Of a stretch of DNA of 64,000 nt, positions 31,792 through 42,159 are shown piece after piece. The DNA comes from Eukaryota sp. TZLM1-RC (Eukaryota > Metamonada: BaSk clade). A model generated the notes under the pieces. It was not told the origin of the DNA and did no database searches. It worked only from the letters and a program-made list of their open reading frames with translations. Both the position numbers and the translations under genes were made by a program. The stretch spans positions 186,001 to 250,000 of the forward strand of contig JAUPSS010000006.1 of assembly GCA_040285825.1 (NCBI GenBank), given 5' to 3'. Position 1 is the stretch's first letter; each line of letters starts with the position of its first letter.

Positions 31792-32760
31792 TTATAAATA
31801 GGCAAAACAAAACTGACCCAAGCTGTAGTCAGGTGGTTGAATGATCTTCTTTGCCTTTGGATTTAGAACAAGGTGCGAAAGTTGATGGTCAACATTGTTA
31901 TTATCTATTCTTGTTTCAATTGAATACCCACACAAATTTTTGTGGTTAGGATCAATTGCACAAAATGAATATTCAATTGGATCAACTGGAGGAGGCTCAT
32001 AGGCATCGTCAGTTCTTCGACGTTGCCTTGCACGTACCTGTTGTTGAACTCTGGAGTTGCGTTTCTGACTTCTGGCAGGTATATCGTGTTGTCCACTGGC
32101 TATGGTGGTTGCCAATTGTCTGGCTATCCGGCGATTTTTGGTTTTGTTGGGGGCAAAGGAAAATGAAAAGCGGATTGAAACAGCATCTGAACTTTGTGTG
32201 TAAGTCATATACCTTTATTTTCTGAAAAAGGCAAACCGGTTCTTCAGCAGACAAAGGTTGGCAGTAAAAGAAAGAAAATGATTTTCCAGTTTTTGACTAA
32301 AAGAGATAAATCATGGCATCAGATGCAGTATTTTCGAGAAAGGATAAAATATTTAGCCCAGCAGTGATGGTGAAGGTGGTGTTGTCTGGATTGAGATTAA
32401 CACTGTCCAGCATCAACATAGTGAAACGATGAGGATCGACAACTTGGTGAGTAAATAGGTCCAGTATGTACTCGTAATGAGCATCATATCATGCTTGCAA
32501 AGAGTCAGGAATAGTGGCTGCAGTCGTGTTCAGCACTAATGAAGCATATTTTTTTTGGACAAGGGCATTCAAAGACGGTAGCCATTGTCCGGAAGAAGTT
32601 CAGCTTCCAGTAGACACGACTATCAGTAAGTATTTGACAAAAGTTGTTCGCCATTTGCAGTGTGCGAAAGCTTCTAATGTCGGAATGGCATGGTTCCTTT
32701 CTGAAAGCCAATAGGAGGAAACGGCCAGCTAGGTCGGAAACATACATCATAGAGTGCGCA
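31792..32760 (-). pseudogene. Fanzor-like fragment with candidate RuvC-I motif
   Basis: The frame 32208-31792 reads SDAVSIRFSFSFAPNKTKNR, a basic linker (KRNSRVQQQVRARQRR), then YSFCAIDPNHKNLCGYSIET. IDPNHKNL resembles the RuvC-I IDPG/IDPN(K)R(D)L motif of Fanzor/TnpB. The preceding SDG-like strand also suits the order seen in Fanzors of the GDWEQ type. Upstream, about 32505-32750 is related to the region at 33836-34021 (MANNFCQILTDS, YWKLNFFRTMATVFECP). Breaks separate the pieces and no C-terminal half follows. The assignment rests on motif resemblance, so it is less certain than that at 21087. Confidence 0.45.
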
Positions 32761-33149
32761 GTGCACTTCCATATGATTCTCGAAGGGGAGTCTCACAGTC
32801 GGATGAGGTACCATTACAAAGTCTTGGCATTGATACCAAAACTGTTGTTGATATAATCAAGATGGATTTATCCACAAATTTTAAAATGATTTGGTCATTA
32901 TACAAACCATATAAGTTCCCCGCTGTTTGGGTTTTGCTGATTTTATTCAGTGGTACAGCTGATATAATTTTCAGAAAATGTCATGGAGAAATATTTTCGT
33001 CAACCTTTGTAGTAGTGTTATTAAATCTTCTACATCATGCTGTAACTTATTTTCTAAGGAAAACTTATTGACAACATTTTCATTTACGATCAGAAAATTA
33101 ACAACATCAACAGTTGTGGAGTCTGAGTGGCTGATTGAAGGTGTACTTA

Positions 33150-34330
33150 TCACTTATTAAAAGAATGGGTTTCAATTTCATATTTGAGATTCGGAATCAC
33201 AAGTTCAAATTGGATCAACTGGAGGAGGCTCATAGGCGTCATCAGTTCATCAGTTCTTTGACGTTGCCTTGGACGGACCTGTTGTTGAACTCTGGAGTTG
33301 CGTTTCCGACTCTTGGTAGGTATATCGTTTTGTCCACTGGCTATGGCCGTTTCAAATTCTCTGGCTGAGCGGCGATTCATGGTTTTCTCAGAAGCTGTTG
33401 AGAATGGTAACCTAAGAGATAAACCATCTGATGCAAGTGTAAACAAGGGCAAAGTTCTTTTGTTGAAGTGCTTGAATGGGTTTCTGAGTAGTTGTCGGTT
33501 TGGATTTAAACGCAAGAAGTGTTTTTCAAGTTGTTGAGTGAAAGAAATAAAACCTGGTGAGTAGCTTGCGGATGGAGCGAGAGCGTCTCTCTTCAATGTT
33601 TCACCGGGCATGTTCTCGAGGAAGGACAAACTACTTGGAAGCCGGCTGAGATGATAACAGTCATCGATTCAGCGTTTAGTTGGATGTCAGTTTCTTCCAA
33701 GAGGGGGTTGAACTATTGGAACCTAGCAGGGTCACCTGATTGTTAGTTAAATAAATCAGTTATGTGAGCATGATGTTTGTCATACCAACCAAGTTCCTGC
33801 TCAGAAACGGCGGAATCTTTATGAACGGCAGCAGCTTATCCTTTCGGAGCTGGACAGTCAAAGAAAACTGCCATTGTTTTGTAGAAGTTAAGCTTCCATA
33901 CAACTGGGTCATCTGTCATTATTTGACCGAAATGGTTCGACATTTTCAAACAAAATGAAATCACGATTAGACAGTTGTCCTGAACATATTTGTAATAGTG
34001 TATAAGCAACAGCCCACCCACATAAGCAACTGCTTAATGTCTAAAGATAACCATGGACGTAGTGAGTAAGTAATATATCGCTGATGTTGAGGCTCAGTTA
34101 TTGAAGAGAAAGACTGTGCATTGTTGTAGTGAAAAGGCAAGACCCTCAAAACACGTATTTGCTCACACTTCCTTTTGCTTTGCAATGCATCTCGTTAATT
34201 CTTTTGTCCATGCCAGAGATTCTGGGACATCGCTCTGTGTTACGCCCGAATGTCTCTCTACTCAATTTGTCAAGAGCTTTGATGAGCTCATACATTTCGT
34301 TGAGGGGAATTTCTAATACCTTTGGGTATC
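33150..34330 (-). pseudogene. Fanzor-like 5' half, unit 1 copy
   Basis: In coding order (right to left) there are three blocks. The first, near 34300-34100, has LEIPLNERYELIKALDK. The second, near 34020-33700, has WKLNFYKTMAVFFDCP, GWYDKHHAHITDLFN and RFQQFNPLLEETDIQL. The third, 33629-33220, has PSASYSPGFISFTQQLEK and LPLFTLASDGLSLRLPFS, then the basic linker QKRNSRVQQQ-type RKRNSRVQQQVRPRQR. It ends just before where the IDPNHKNL block of 31792-32208 would come: a short duplication (AGTTCATC) shifts the frame and a stop follows. The blocks are in different frames, so this is a relic. The SDG strand and linker order fit Fanzor, by inference. Confidence 0.45.
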
Positions 34331-34501
34331 CCCAACCATACTAAGGGTCTGAAAACCAACGTTTCTGCTTTTTTAGGAATGTAACCCCACATAAGGGAAG
34401 CTGCTAGAACAGACAGAAATCTGTTGGTTCGAGGTGAGCTTCCGCATCTTCCCTTAATAACTTATAGAACACATCGGAAGAGTCGTCCTATTCCTCCATT
34501 T

Positions 34502-34641
34502 TGTTGTTGTTGAACTCAAATTGAATTAGTAGGTTTCTTTGTATTTCGACTGATGACGTGATACTCATTTATGAATCAGTTTTATTAATAAACAACAGAT
34601 TTCTCTCTCTCCTTCGTGTGTTCATCTGCCTAACGGCATCA
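34502..34641 (+). repeat. 5' LTR of the gag-only element
   Basis: 140 bp, TG...CA ends, apparently identical to the 3' LTR. It contains TTTTATTAATAAAC and a pyrimidine-rich TTTCTCTCTCTCC tract. The body begins AATAATTATTGG, a short palindrome also found beside the 79-bp LTR of the integrase-bearing element. Confidence 0.9.
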
Positions 34642-34667
34642 ATAATTATTGGCCCTTCTTATTTCAG

Positions 34668-35354
34668 ATGACTGTTCTTTCTGTCAACCTCCCGTCTCTT
34701 TCTTCCATGAAAGTTGAAAGTGTTCTCTTGTTCCTACAAGAGTGGAAGATCTATTCTTCTGTGACTTCTAAGAAAGAGCTTGTTCCAGCAAGACTCTTGG
34801 TCGATTCTTTTCTGTTTGAGTCCCTATCTCTCCAGAAATCCGACGTCTCTTCCAGTGACGATGTTCTTCTTAGACATCTACAATCTGTCGTATCGTTCGC
34901 CACGTACGAAGATTTTAGTCTGGCTATGTCAGAACTGAAGCTTGATGTCCGTATTGGTGACGTCCGAGAACGTATGTCCTGTTACCTGCGACGTTTCCTC
35001 CAGGTAAAGAGTAGGGCTTCCGGACTGAAGTTACCAGACACAGCTTTTCTGAATCGATTTACCAGAGGAATTCTTCCCGTAGGTCTTCAACGTTCTCTAC
35101 TAGCGAGAATTCGAGATGATGTATTCCCAGATCTTCACTCTCTTGTCGAAACCACTACTGATGAGCTGTTGGACTGCTCTAGGGTTGCTTCATGGACTCG
35201 TGGTTTCAAAACCTCAGTGAATGATGTGGAACGTACGGCTGGCACTAAAACGAGGTCCTCTTGGCGCACTCAGGATTTAAAAAATCAATCGTGCTTCAAG
35301 TGCCACAAGCCTGGACACATCTCCCGCGATTGTCCATCTAAAATCAAAACATGA
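34668..35354 (+). CDS. Retrotransposon Gag with CCHC zinc knuckle
   Basis: 228 residues from the first ATG 26 bases after the LTR to a TGA. The N-terminal two thirds are helical with a Ty3-like Gag feel (LFLQEWKIYSSV, MSCYLRRFLQVK, LNRFTRGILP). Near the C-terminus lies one zinc knuckle, CFKCHKPGHISRDC (C-x2-C-x4-H-x4-C). It is the structural protein that would pack element RNA into particles. There is no frameshift or fused protease. Codon use is less AT-rich than the surroundings, in keeping with recent arrival. Confidence 0.85.
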   Translation: MTVLSVNLPSLSSMKVESVLLFLQEWKIYSSVTSKKELVPARLLVDSFLFESLSLQKSDVSSSDDVLLRHLQSVVSFATYEDFSLAMSELKLDVRIGDVRERMSCYLRRFLQVKSRASGLKLPDTAFLNRFTRGILPVGLQRSLLARIRDDVFPDLHSLVETTTDELLDCSRVASWTRGFKTSVNDVERTAGTKTRSSWRTQDLKNQSCFKCHKPGHISRDCPSKIKT

Positions 35355-35465
35355 GGTAAATTATTTGTGTCACACAAACGATGCACCAAAGAGTTTAACA
35401 AACCCCATATCTTCCCTCTATTGAGCCAATACTGTATTTGTCCTCAGAAAAGTGGGAAAAAGTAG

Positions 35466-35605
35466 TGTTGTTGTTGAACTCAAATTGAATTAGTAGGTTT
35501 CTTTGTATTTCGACTGATGACGTGATACTCATTTATGAATCAGTTTTATTAATAAACAACAGATTTCTCTCTCTCCTTCGTGTGTTCATCTGCCTAACGG
35601 CATCA
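35466..35605 (+). repeat. 3' LTR of the gag-only element
   Basis: The second copy of the 140-bp LTR, directly preceded by the purine tract and followed by the ATTT target duplication. Confidence 0.9.
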
Positions 35606-35652
35606 ATTTAATCTAGTTGAGATTGAATTTCTTCATACTCTCCTGGTGGGGA

Positions 35653-35844
35653 CTACGTGTCTATGGTGGGATTTCCATCCGTTCCCTCTGAGACAGGTTC
35701 TACATTTGGGAAGGGAGAGGGAGCCGGGTCCGTTACCACGTAAGCCTCTTCGTTATGTGTATGTGTGTATGTTGCTGGTTCCTGTCGCTGCATGTTAGGT
35801 GAGGAATTGGGGTCAGAGATATCTTGTTGAAAGATGTCTGACAT
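35653..35844 (-). pseudogene. Gag-like first ORF of the integrase-bearing LTR element, truncated
   Basis: Starts ATGTCAGACATC at 35844 (MSDIFQQDISDPNSS), is acidic and Pro/Thr/His-rich, and stops at a TAG after 63 codons. In unit 2 the sequence at that TAG reads as sense codons and the frame could continue, but unit 2 has a 4-nt loss in the GT repeat. Neither copy is intact. It lies about 80 bases downstream of the 79-bp LTR on the same strand, as a first ORF should. Confidence 0.4.
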
Positions 35845-35926
35845 GCGGTAAAGGTTTTTGAAAGGTGTTTACTAGTAAAGTGCTGGAGTTATTATACCTT
35901 TTGCTTCTAATGTTGCGAATAATTAT

Positions 35927-36005
35927 TGTTGACTAAAGTCTATTGTAGTAAAGAAAAGTCTGATTTATTTTTTATTCATATTATATAAGCCTTAGGGCGC
36001 CAACA
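35927..36005 (-). repeat. 79-bp LTR of the integrase-bearing element, unit 1
   Basis: On the minus strand it starts TGTTGGCGCCCTAAGG, has a TATA box (CTTATATAATATG) and a polyadenylation-like AATAAAAAATAAA, and ends TAGTCAACA. The ends are inverted (TGTTG...CAACA). A purine tract (AAAAAGGGAAGAAGCAG) precedes it, as expected for a 3' LTR. ATAATTATTCG follows, as in the gag-only element's ATAATTATTGG. Copies lie at 37559-37637 and 45246-45324. Confidence 0.6.
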
Positions 36006-36106
36006 CTGCTTCTTCCCTTTTTCAAAATAAATCAACTTATATGAATATGAAACAAAACTATAAACAAAAAACGAAATAACTATAAACAATCTAAATAAAC
36101 TAAGAA

Positions 36107-36722
36107 TTAGCTTCGCTTCCTAATTCTATTACTACGTCTAGGCCTCTTAAAGGGTGTAGACTCATTGGAGGTACCTTGATGTCGACTAGTGTTACGTTTT
36201 CCAATTTTCTTGTTATCCTTACTAAATAACTGATAAGCTTCTGAATGTTCAATCAAATGGAGAGGCTCTTCTGTTGTTCTACCGCAGAACCATTGAACAG
36301 TACAGAAACCACCTGAATCAGAGCTATATTCTGTATTTGAGATATTCAATATCCTGTGGATTTTCTGCGTTATAGATTTTAGAATCTTTCTTGGCAGCTT
36401 TTAATTCTGTGCCAGTAGTAAGATTCTTCAATGATAAAGTGGATTTGAAAGGAAGGTCAATGACAAAGAATGGTCCATTCCAAGATCCATGCAATTTATT
36501 ATTTTGCTTGGTTTTACGTAAGACGTAGTCACCAATATTGAAAACTATAAAACACGAATTAGTATTATCTACTGAAGACGGAGTATTAAATTTTTGGTGA
36601 CGCTCTGCTTCTTCCCTTTTTTCTTGTAGACGAGTATTTTTTATTTTGATGTCATCCAATAAAAGGATATTAGTTTTAAATTTGGATAAATTTCCAGAGG
36701 AATTCTTCCCGTAGGTCTTCAA
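36107..36722 (-). pseudogene. Integrase C-terminal part and tail, truncated copy
   Basis: The same sequence as 37738-38290. It carries a GPY/F-like block (GDYVLRKTKQNNKLHG, WNGPFFVIDL), then, after a one-base shift, VQWFCGRTTEEPLHLIEH and the basic tail KRPRRSNRIRKRS. The catalytic core is missing because the tandem duplication cuts in at 36695. VQW...EPLHL may be a degenerate chromodomain. Confidence 0.65.
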
Positions 36723-37237
36723 CGTTCTCTACTAGCGAGAATTCGAGATGATGTATTCCCAGATCTTCACTCTCTTGTCGAAACCACTACTGATGAGCTG
36801 TTGGACTGCTCTAGGGTTGCTTCATGGACTCGTGGTTTCAAAACCTCAGTGAATGATGTGGAACGTACGGCTGGCACTAAAACGAGGTCCTCTTGGCGCA
36901 CTCAGGATTTAAAAAATCAATCGTGCTTCAAGTGCCACAAGCCTGGACACATCTCCCGCGATTGTCCATCTAAAATCAAAACATGAGGTAAATTATTTGT
37001 GTCACACAAACGATGCACCAAAGAGTTTAACAAACCCCATATCTTCCCTCTATTGAGCCAATACTGTATTTGTCCTCAGAAAAGTGGGAAAAAGTAGTGT
37101 TGTTGTTGAACTCAAATTGAATTAGTAGGTTTCTTTGTATTTCGACTGATGACGTGATACTCATTTATGAATCAGTTTTATTAATAAACAACAGATTTCT
37201 CTCTCTCCTTCGTGTGTTCATCTGCCTAACGGCATCA
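36696..37237 (+). mobile_element. 5'-truncated copy of the gag-only element
   Basis: Carries the last about 97 codons of gag with the zinc knuckle, the purine tract and one LTR (37098-37237). It arose by the tandem duplication, not by a new insertion, because the 5' end coincides with the duplication breakpoint. Confidence 0.85.
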
Positions 37238-37284
37238 ATTTAATCTAGTTGAGATTGAATTTCTTCATACTCTCCTGGTGGGGA

Positions 37285-37476
37285 CTACGTGTCTATGGTG
37301 GGATTTCCATCCGTTCCCTCTGAGACAGGTTCTACATTTGGGAAGGGAGAGGGAGCCGGGTCCGTTACCACGTAAGCCTCTTCGTTATGTGTATGTGTGT
37401 ATGTTGCTGGTTCCTGTCGCTGCATGTTAGGTGAGGAATTGGGGTCAGAGATATCTTGTTGAAAGATGTCTGACAT
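37285..37476 (-). pseudogene. Gag-like first ORF, duplicated copy
   Basis: Identical to 35653-35844 within the tandem duplication, including the same TAG. Confidence 0.4.
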
Positions 37477-37558
37477 GCGGTAAAGGTTTTTGAAAGGTGT
37501 TTACTAGTAAAGTGCTGGAGTTATTATACCTTTTGCTTCTAATGTTGCGAATAATTAT

Positions 37559-37637
37559 TGTTGACTAAAGTCTATTGTAGTAAAGAAAAGTCTGATTTAT
37601 TTTTTATTCATATTATATAAGCCTTAGGGCGCCAACA
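37559..37637 (-). repeat. 79-bp LTR, duplicated copy
   Basis: Same sequence and context as 35927-36005. Confidence 0.6.
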
Positions 37638-37737
37638 CTGCTTCTTCCCTTTTCAAAATAAATCAACTTATATGAATATGAAACAAAACTATAAACAAAA
37701 AACGAAATAACTATAAACAATCTAAATAAACTAAGAA

Positions 37738-38913
37738 TTAGCTTCGCTTCCTAATTCTATTACTACGTCTAGGCCTCTTAAAGGGTGTAGACTCATTGGA
37801 GGTACCTTGATGTCGACTAGTGTTACGTTTTCCAATTTTCTTGTTATCCTTACTAAATAACTGATAAGCTTCTGAATGTTCAATCAAATGGAGAGGCTCT
37901 TCTGTTGTTCTACCGCAGAACCATTGAACAGTACAGAAACCACCTGAATCAGAGCTATATTCTGTATTTGAGATATTCAATATCCTGTGGATTTTCTGCG
38001 TTATAGATTTTAGAATCTTTCTTGGCAGCTTTTAATTCTGTGCCAGTAGTAAGATTCTTCAATGATAAAGTGGATTTGAAAGGAAGGTCAATGACAAAGA
38101 ATGGTCCATTCCAAGATCCATGCAATTTATTATTTTGCTTGGTTTTACGTAAGACGTAGTCACCAATATTGAAAACTATAAAACACGAATTAGTATTATC
38201 TACTGAAGACGGAGTATTAAATTTTTGGTGACGCTCTGCTTCTTCCCTTTTTTCTTGTAGACGAGTATTTTTTATTTTGATGTCATCCAATAAAAGGATA
38301 TTAGTTTTAAATTTGGATAAATTTCCTCATATATTGGCATGGTCTGTTCTTGGACTAATCGAAGAACCAAACATAAGTTTGTACGGGGTAACCAGTTTTT
38401 TTGCTTTTAGTAGAATTTATCAATAGTTGGGATATAGGTATTTAAGGAGACCAATTTCCGTAGTCATTAAAATCTATTAATAGTTTCCTTAAGCATTGAA
38501 GAACGTTTCTCTGTTTACATTGTACAAGTCCATTACTTTCTGAATAGTGGGGAATTGAGTTACTCATCTCAATCGCTAATCTCTTACACGCCATTTTGAA
38601 AGCCTCAATGGCGAACTCGGGACCATTATCACTATGAATTAACATATGTATGCCAAACAATTGCGCAAACGTTCCAAATCAAAGCATCTGTGGTTTCCAA
38701 GGCATTGAGTTCTTTTAGAGGGACTAAAATTGTATATCCAGTAAAAGAGTCTACTATTACTAATAAATATTTATTTCCTTCGTTGTCAGCGTTCAGAGGT
38801 CCAATTGTATCGACGTTTAATCTGGCAACTGGACGATCTGCCCATAGAGATCCTGTGAAAGGTGTTTTTGACAAATTGGGGTTCTTGCTTCCCTCGAAAA
38901 CATCCACGACCAA
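37738..38913 (-). pseudogene. LTR-retrotransposon integrase, unit 1, broken by frameshifts
   Basis: In coding order: 38913-38632 carries LNVDTIGPLNADNEG and YLLVIVDSFTGY (first catalytic Asp). After a one-base shift, 38660-38442 carries IHSDNGPEF (second Asp) and HYSESNGLV (catalytic Glu). TPYKLMFGSS follows in a broken linker. Then 38290-37955 has the GPY/F-like GSWNGPFFVI, and after another shift comes the VQWFC...EPLHL and basic tail. This is a Ty3-like retroviral-type integrase with all DDE residues visible. Unit 2 has the same breaks, so it was already dead before the unit was duplicated. No RT or RNase H is found beside it. Confidence 0.75.
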
Positions 38914-38929
38914 TGCATGTTGGTTCTTG

Positions 38930-39564
38930 TAACATTGTTTTGTGAATTATTTATACATCATTAGAACTAATTCATTTTTCTTTTTTTTAAATTACACATT
39001 CTTTTGTTCTAACAGTATAACCTTCTGACAATAGCAGTGGATTCCAAAGAAAAGGGATTGGTGGTAAGCGACAATAAAGATAACTTAAAGTTGAGAGGTG
39101 TATTACCAATTACAATTTTAAGAAGACGGTTGATTCGGATTAATAGAATAAAACAGTTTAATTCAAAAATCAATACAGACAAAAATTAAAACAGAGACCA
39201 GAATTAATGAATTTAAGTGGGAGATCTGATTTAACATAAAAATTATCAATCAGACAAAGAAATGAGAATATAGGAAGCTTGTAAGTACCTGTCTTTATTT
39301 AATATGTAGAAATTGTCATTGGTTATAAGGTCCACTGATCACTGACAAATAGCAATATGGTCAATGAATCCATGAAGGACACTAGATTTGCGTTCACCAA
39401 ATCATGAATTCAAAATCGAAAACTGAAGTTTACAATTGGGTTCGTCTTTTCTAATGAATAATTTTAAAGAATTTATATGCACTATTGGATGAAATTTAAT
39501 TTTTTTTGCCAACCCAATCGATCGGAAATTTGAAACAGAACAACTGTAAACATTAGAGATATTC
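38930..39564. repeat. Non-coding part of the tandem unit, first of three related copies
   Basis: Nearly identical to 46618-47249. From about 39310 it is also related to 61915-62160 (TGTCATTGGTTAT, GTCCACTGATCACTGACAAA). No gene seen. Confidence 0.7.
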
Positions 39565-39990
39565 TTTCAAGATATCCTCTGAAACCTTACCAACCCAACT
39601 CGCCTTATGCTTGGTTTAGTTCTTGCACTTTATCTGCTTTCTTTACGTCACTTTACATCACCTTGTTCTTCTAACGGTGTCTGTCGTTCTACACCATCCT
39701 CCTACGTGAATGCTGTTGTGAAAACTTTAGTCATTTCTCTTTTCTTTTGAACTACTGACATCACTCTAAGTCGTCTCATTTTTGTGATCTCATGAATTAT
39801 CCTTTCTTTCACTCCATTCACTCCTCACCGACCCTATATTCTCAGTTGGTGAACATGGAATCTTATATTTTGCATTCCGTGAATGTTACTTCATTAAACT
39901 TTATCCATTCATGTAAAGGGGTCAATACATGGAAAGTTGGGTTGGTTAATTTTTGGTCGTTCATGAGACTCGAACCTGGAACCTAGGCGA
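39565..39990 (-). repeat. Dispersed repeat with tRNA-like B box, copy 2
   Basis: Same family as 27640-27990. The B-box-like element on the minus strand is CCAGGTTCGAGTCTCATG near 39963-39980. The body carries TTTCAAGATATCCTCTGAAA and CTTTATCTGCTTTC. Confidence 0.5.
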
Positions 39991-40207
39991 ATTCAGTTAT
40001 TCTGTTTTAACTGTTTAAGTTCTTAAATTAAAGCTGGTTTATTGGTCATAATCAGCTGTCCTTTTTCTTTTTTGCTGATATTTCACTTTTCTTCTTGTAG
40101 TTTTTTTATGTATATGGACCATTTTGGTTTTCAAATTTATTTTGATAACCTATGTAAATTCAATCATTCAACAACCCATATTTCAACCATGAATTTAAAA
40201 TAAATCA

Positions 40208-40486
40208 TTGATTAATGTACATGACTCAAGGTTGGTTCTCACTAATGTTAAAACTCTAGGTTCAGTTGATTCTAATGGTAATGATGTAAGTAGATGTGTT
40301 ATTATTGAGATTTTTACACTTGCTGATTCTCATGTTGATTTCGGTAATGTAGTTGTTGGTTGTGAATTCAATCTATTCTTACCACTGATGCCAATGTTGG
40401 GCACGACTGATGATGAATTTAAAAATGTTGAAAGCAAAGTTTTTGATTTCAGGAGTGAACTCCTTGTCAAAAACACCAAATTTTGA
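40208..40486 (+). pseudogene. Unidentified repeat-borne ORF, unit 1
   Basis: 92 codons from about 40208 (SRLVLTNVKTLGSVDSNG, SHVDFGNVVVGCEFNLF, MLGTTDDEFKNVESKVFD) end in a TGA that reads TGG in unit 2. The same text recurs at 47900-48358 and, decayed, at 62808-62960. The domain is not recognised. Conservation of the amino-acid text in the more distant third copy is weak. Confidence 0.3.
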
Positions 40487-40756
40487 CTAAATTATATCAC
40501 TACTGATAATGATTGTTGTCGCCAGATTGCTGATTCAACTATTGATTTAGTGAGTGTGTCTGCTACTTATGGTTATTTTTTACTAACCAAAATTAATTTG
40601 ATTATGATTAATGCTATGTTTCTGAAATACATTTTAATTTAAATTCAATGGTGACATATGGTAAATTTGTTTAAATATTGTGTTTTATGGTGTGAGTTTA
40701 TTTGAATTTTTACCTTTGTGTTTTTTGCTGATTTTTGTTTACTACCTTTTTATTGG

Positions 40757-41432
40757 AGTCTCTATCAAATATTGAAAGTAATTCTCTTTATTTTGAGTCT
40801 CTATTTATAAATACATAAACAACCGAGTAATCATCAGTCATTCAGTTTGTAATTGTTTGAAGTTGATTACGGTCAAGAAAGATCTGATTACATGTGTCTG
40901 TATAGTCTACATGTTATTGGATCTTTGTAGGTTTAATACTTACAGCAACTTCAGTTATGAATTAATTTGAGGGTTTCTTTTTTTACCTCAACATGATTAA
41001 TTCATTTTTTTCTATTATTTATTTTTACATTTAAGATAGGTTCAATAATGAGATGACTAAAGCAGCATCGATCTTTTGAATTTCTTCCTTTGCTGTCATA
41101 TTCCCTTTTCTAAAGATTATCAATTTTCTCAAAAAATATATTCTTCCATTTTTTTTTCACAAAACTACAGCACTTCTAAACTTCTGCTTGCTCAGCAGCT
41201 GGAAAGTTAATTTGAGGGTTAAAACAAGGCTTAACATAAAAAAGATACTTTTTCAAGAAATTGTTGCTCACAGATGTATTTTCGTACATATCTTGCTCGT
41301 ACAAGCTGCTTGAATCCAAATCATTCTGATTGTCCTTCTTAATCAAAGTTTGGTTAAAAAGATAAAATATTCAAGCCAGATTGAAAGATTGTTGCCGCAG
41401 ACTCAATCAAATTTTGGTTATCTTCATTTTCC
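40757..41432. repeat. Repeat block A, copy 2
   Basis: Same block as 28231-28926, with minor indels. Confidence 0.8.
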
Positions 41433-41456
41433 TCGGAACAACAGGCACATTAAACC

Positions 41457-41977
41457 TCAGTGACCTACAGGAAATCTTTGAAGGAGATTCAAGATAAACT
41501 TACATGCATTTAATAAAAAGAATCTTTCTCTTGAATTATTCAGATTGAAATTGATGTAGTGTTCGAGAACAGAATCAGCAACTACTTCTTCGGGTTGGGC
41601 TAATGGTTCATCTGGCAAAAGAGAGAGAGGATAATTTGCACAGACATTCGTTTTATCTAGAGCTCTACAATGAGCACGAATAAAATTTTTTGTCCAGGAT
41701 TGACAAGTTTTAGGTAGACTTGTCTTCACGTTAGACGCTAATTGACGAGCCCGACAAGCAAGGTAAGGAAAAAGCCCTTTTGTATTGATGAAATTACGTT
41801 TCTGAAACTGCAGCCAAGCATTGAGAAAAAGATTGAAGGAATTTCTATAAGGCACTAAACAATTTTCCCATGAAGAAACAAGAGACCTGTCTTGTTGATG
41901 CCGTAGGTTGGAAAAGTGGGGTTAAGATAAAGGTGATATATTTTCTATTCATTTTATAAAAGCCTAAGGGCGCCAAC
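41457..41977 (-). pseudogene. Unidentified repeat-borne ORF (block B), copy 2 (longest)
   Basis: The best-preserved copy: an open frame of about 150 codons without ATG, from RHQQDRSLVSSWENC through YRNSFNLFLNAWLQF, RARQLASNVKTSLPKTCQSW and IRAHCRALDKTNVCA to NLLQRFPVGH. The LTR-like TGTTGGCGCCC lies upstream at 41977. It is not recognised. Being open in one copy and broken in the other two suggests a once-coding segment. Confidence 0.4.
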
Positions 41978-42159
41978 ACTACTTCTCCCCTTTTTCAAAA
42001 TCAATCGGCTTTGTAATGAATATTCAACTAACATCAATAACTAATAAACAAATTTTTCTTATTTCTATTACTACGTCTAGGCCGTTTAGGGGCGCTAGAC
42101 TCATTGGAAGGACCTCTTCTATTAGAAGTACGTTTACCAACTTTTCATAAATTGCTGGA

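Larger units (their letters stand above)
34498..35609 (+). mobile_element. Gag-only (TR-GAG type) LTR retrotransposon with intact LTRs and target duplication
   Basis: Two 140-bp LTRs (34502-34641, 35466-35605), starting TGTTGTTGTTGAACTC and ending GGCATCA, bracket a single gag ORF. ATTT flanks both sides (34498-34501, 35606-35609) as a 4-bp target duplication. The same locus in unit 2 (TCCTCCATTTAATCCAG at 44921-44937) lacks the insert, so it is a true insertion. A purine-rich tract GAAAAGTGGGAAAAAGTAG abuts the 3' LTR. A TGG (34650) sits eight bases after the 5' LTR as a possible tRNA primer site. No protease, RT or integrase is present, so an autonomous partner must supply them. Confidence 0.9.
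35064..36695. repeat. 1632-bp tandem duplication, first copy
   Basis: The interval from within gag (CCAGAGGAATTC) to within the integrase ORF (TTGGATAAATTTCC) is repeated immediately at 36696-38326. The breakpoints share only CC. Copies are almost identical: one T is missing in the second copy's CCCTTTT run near 37650, giving offsets of 1632 and then 1631. Confidence 0.9.
36696..38326. repeat. 1632-bp tandem duplication, second copy
   Basis: It starts in mid-gag with no 5' LTR and ends where unit 1 resumes the integrase region (TTTCCTCATATATTGGC), as in unit 2. Confidence 0.9.
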
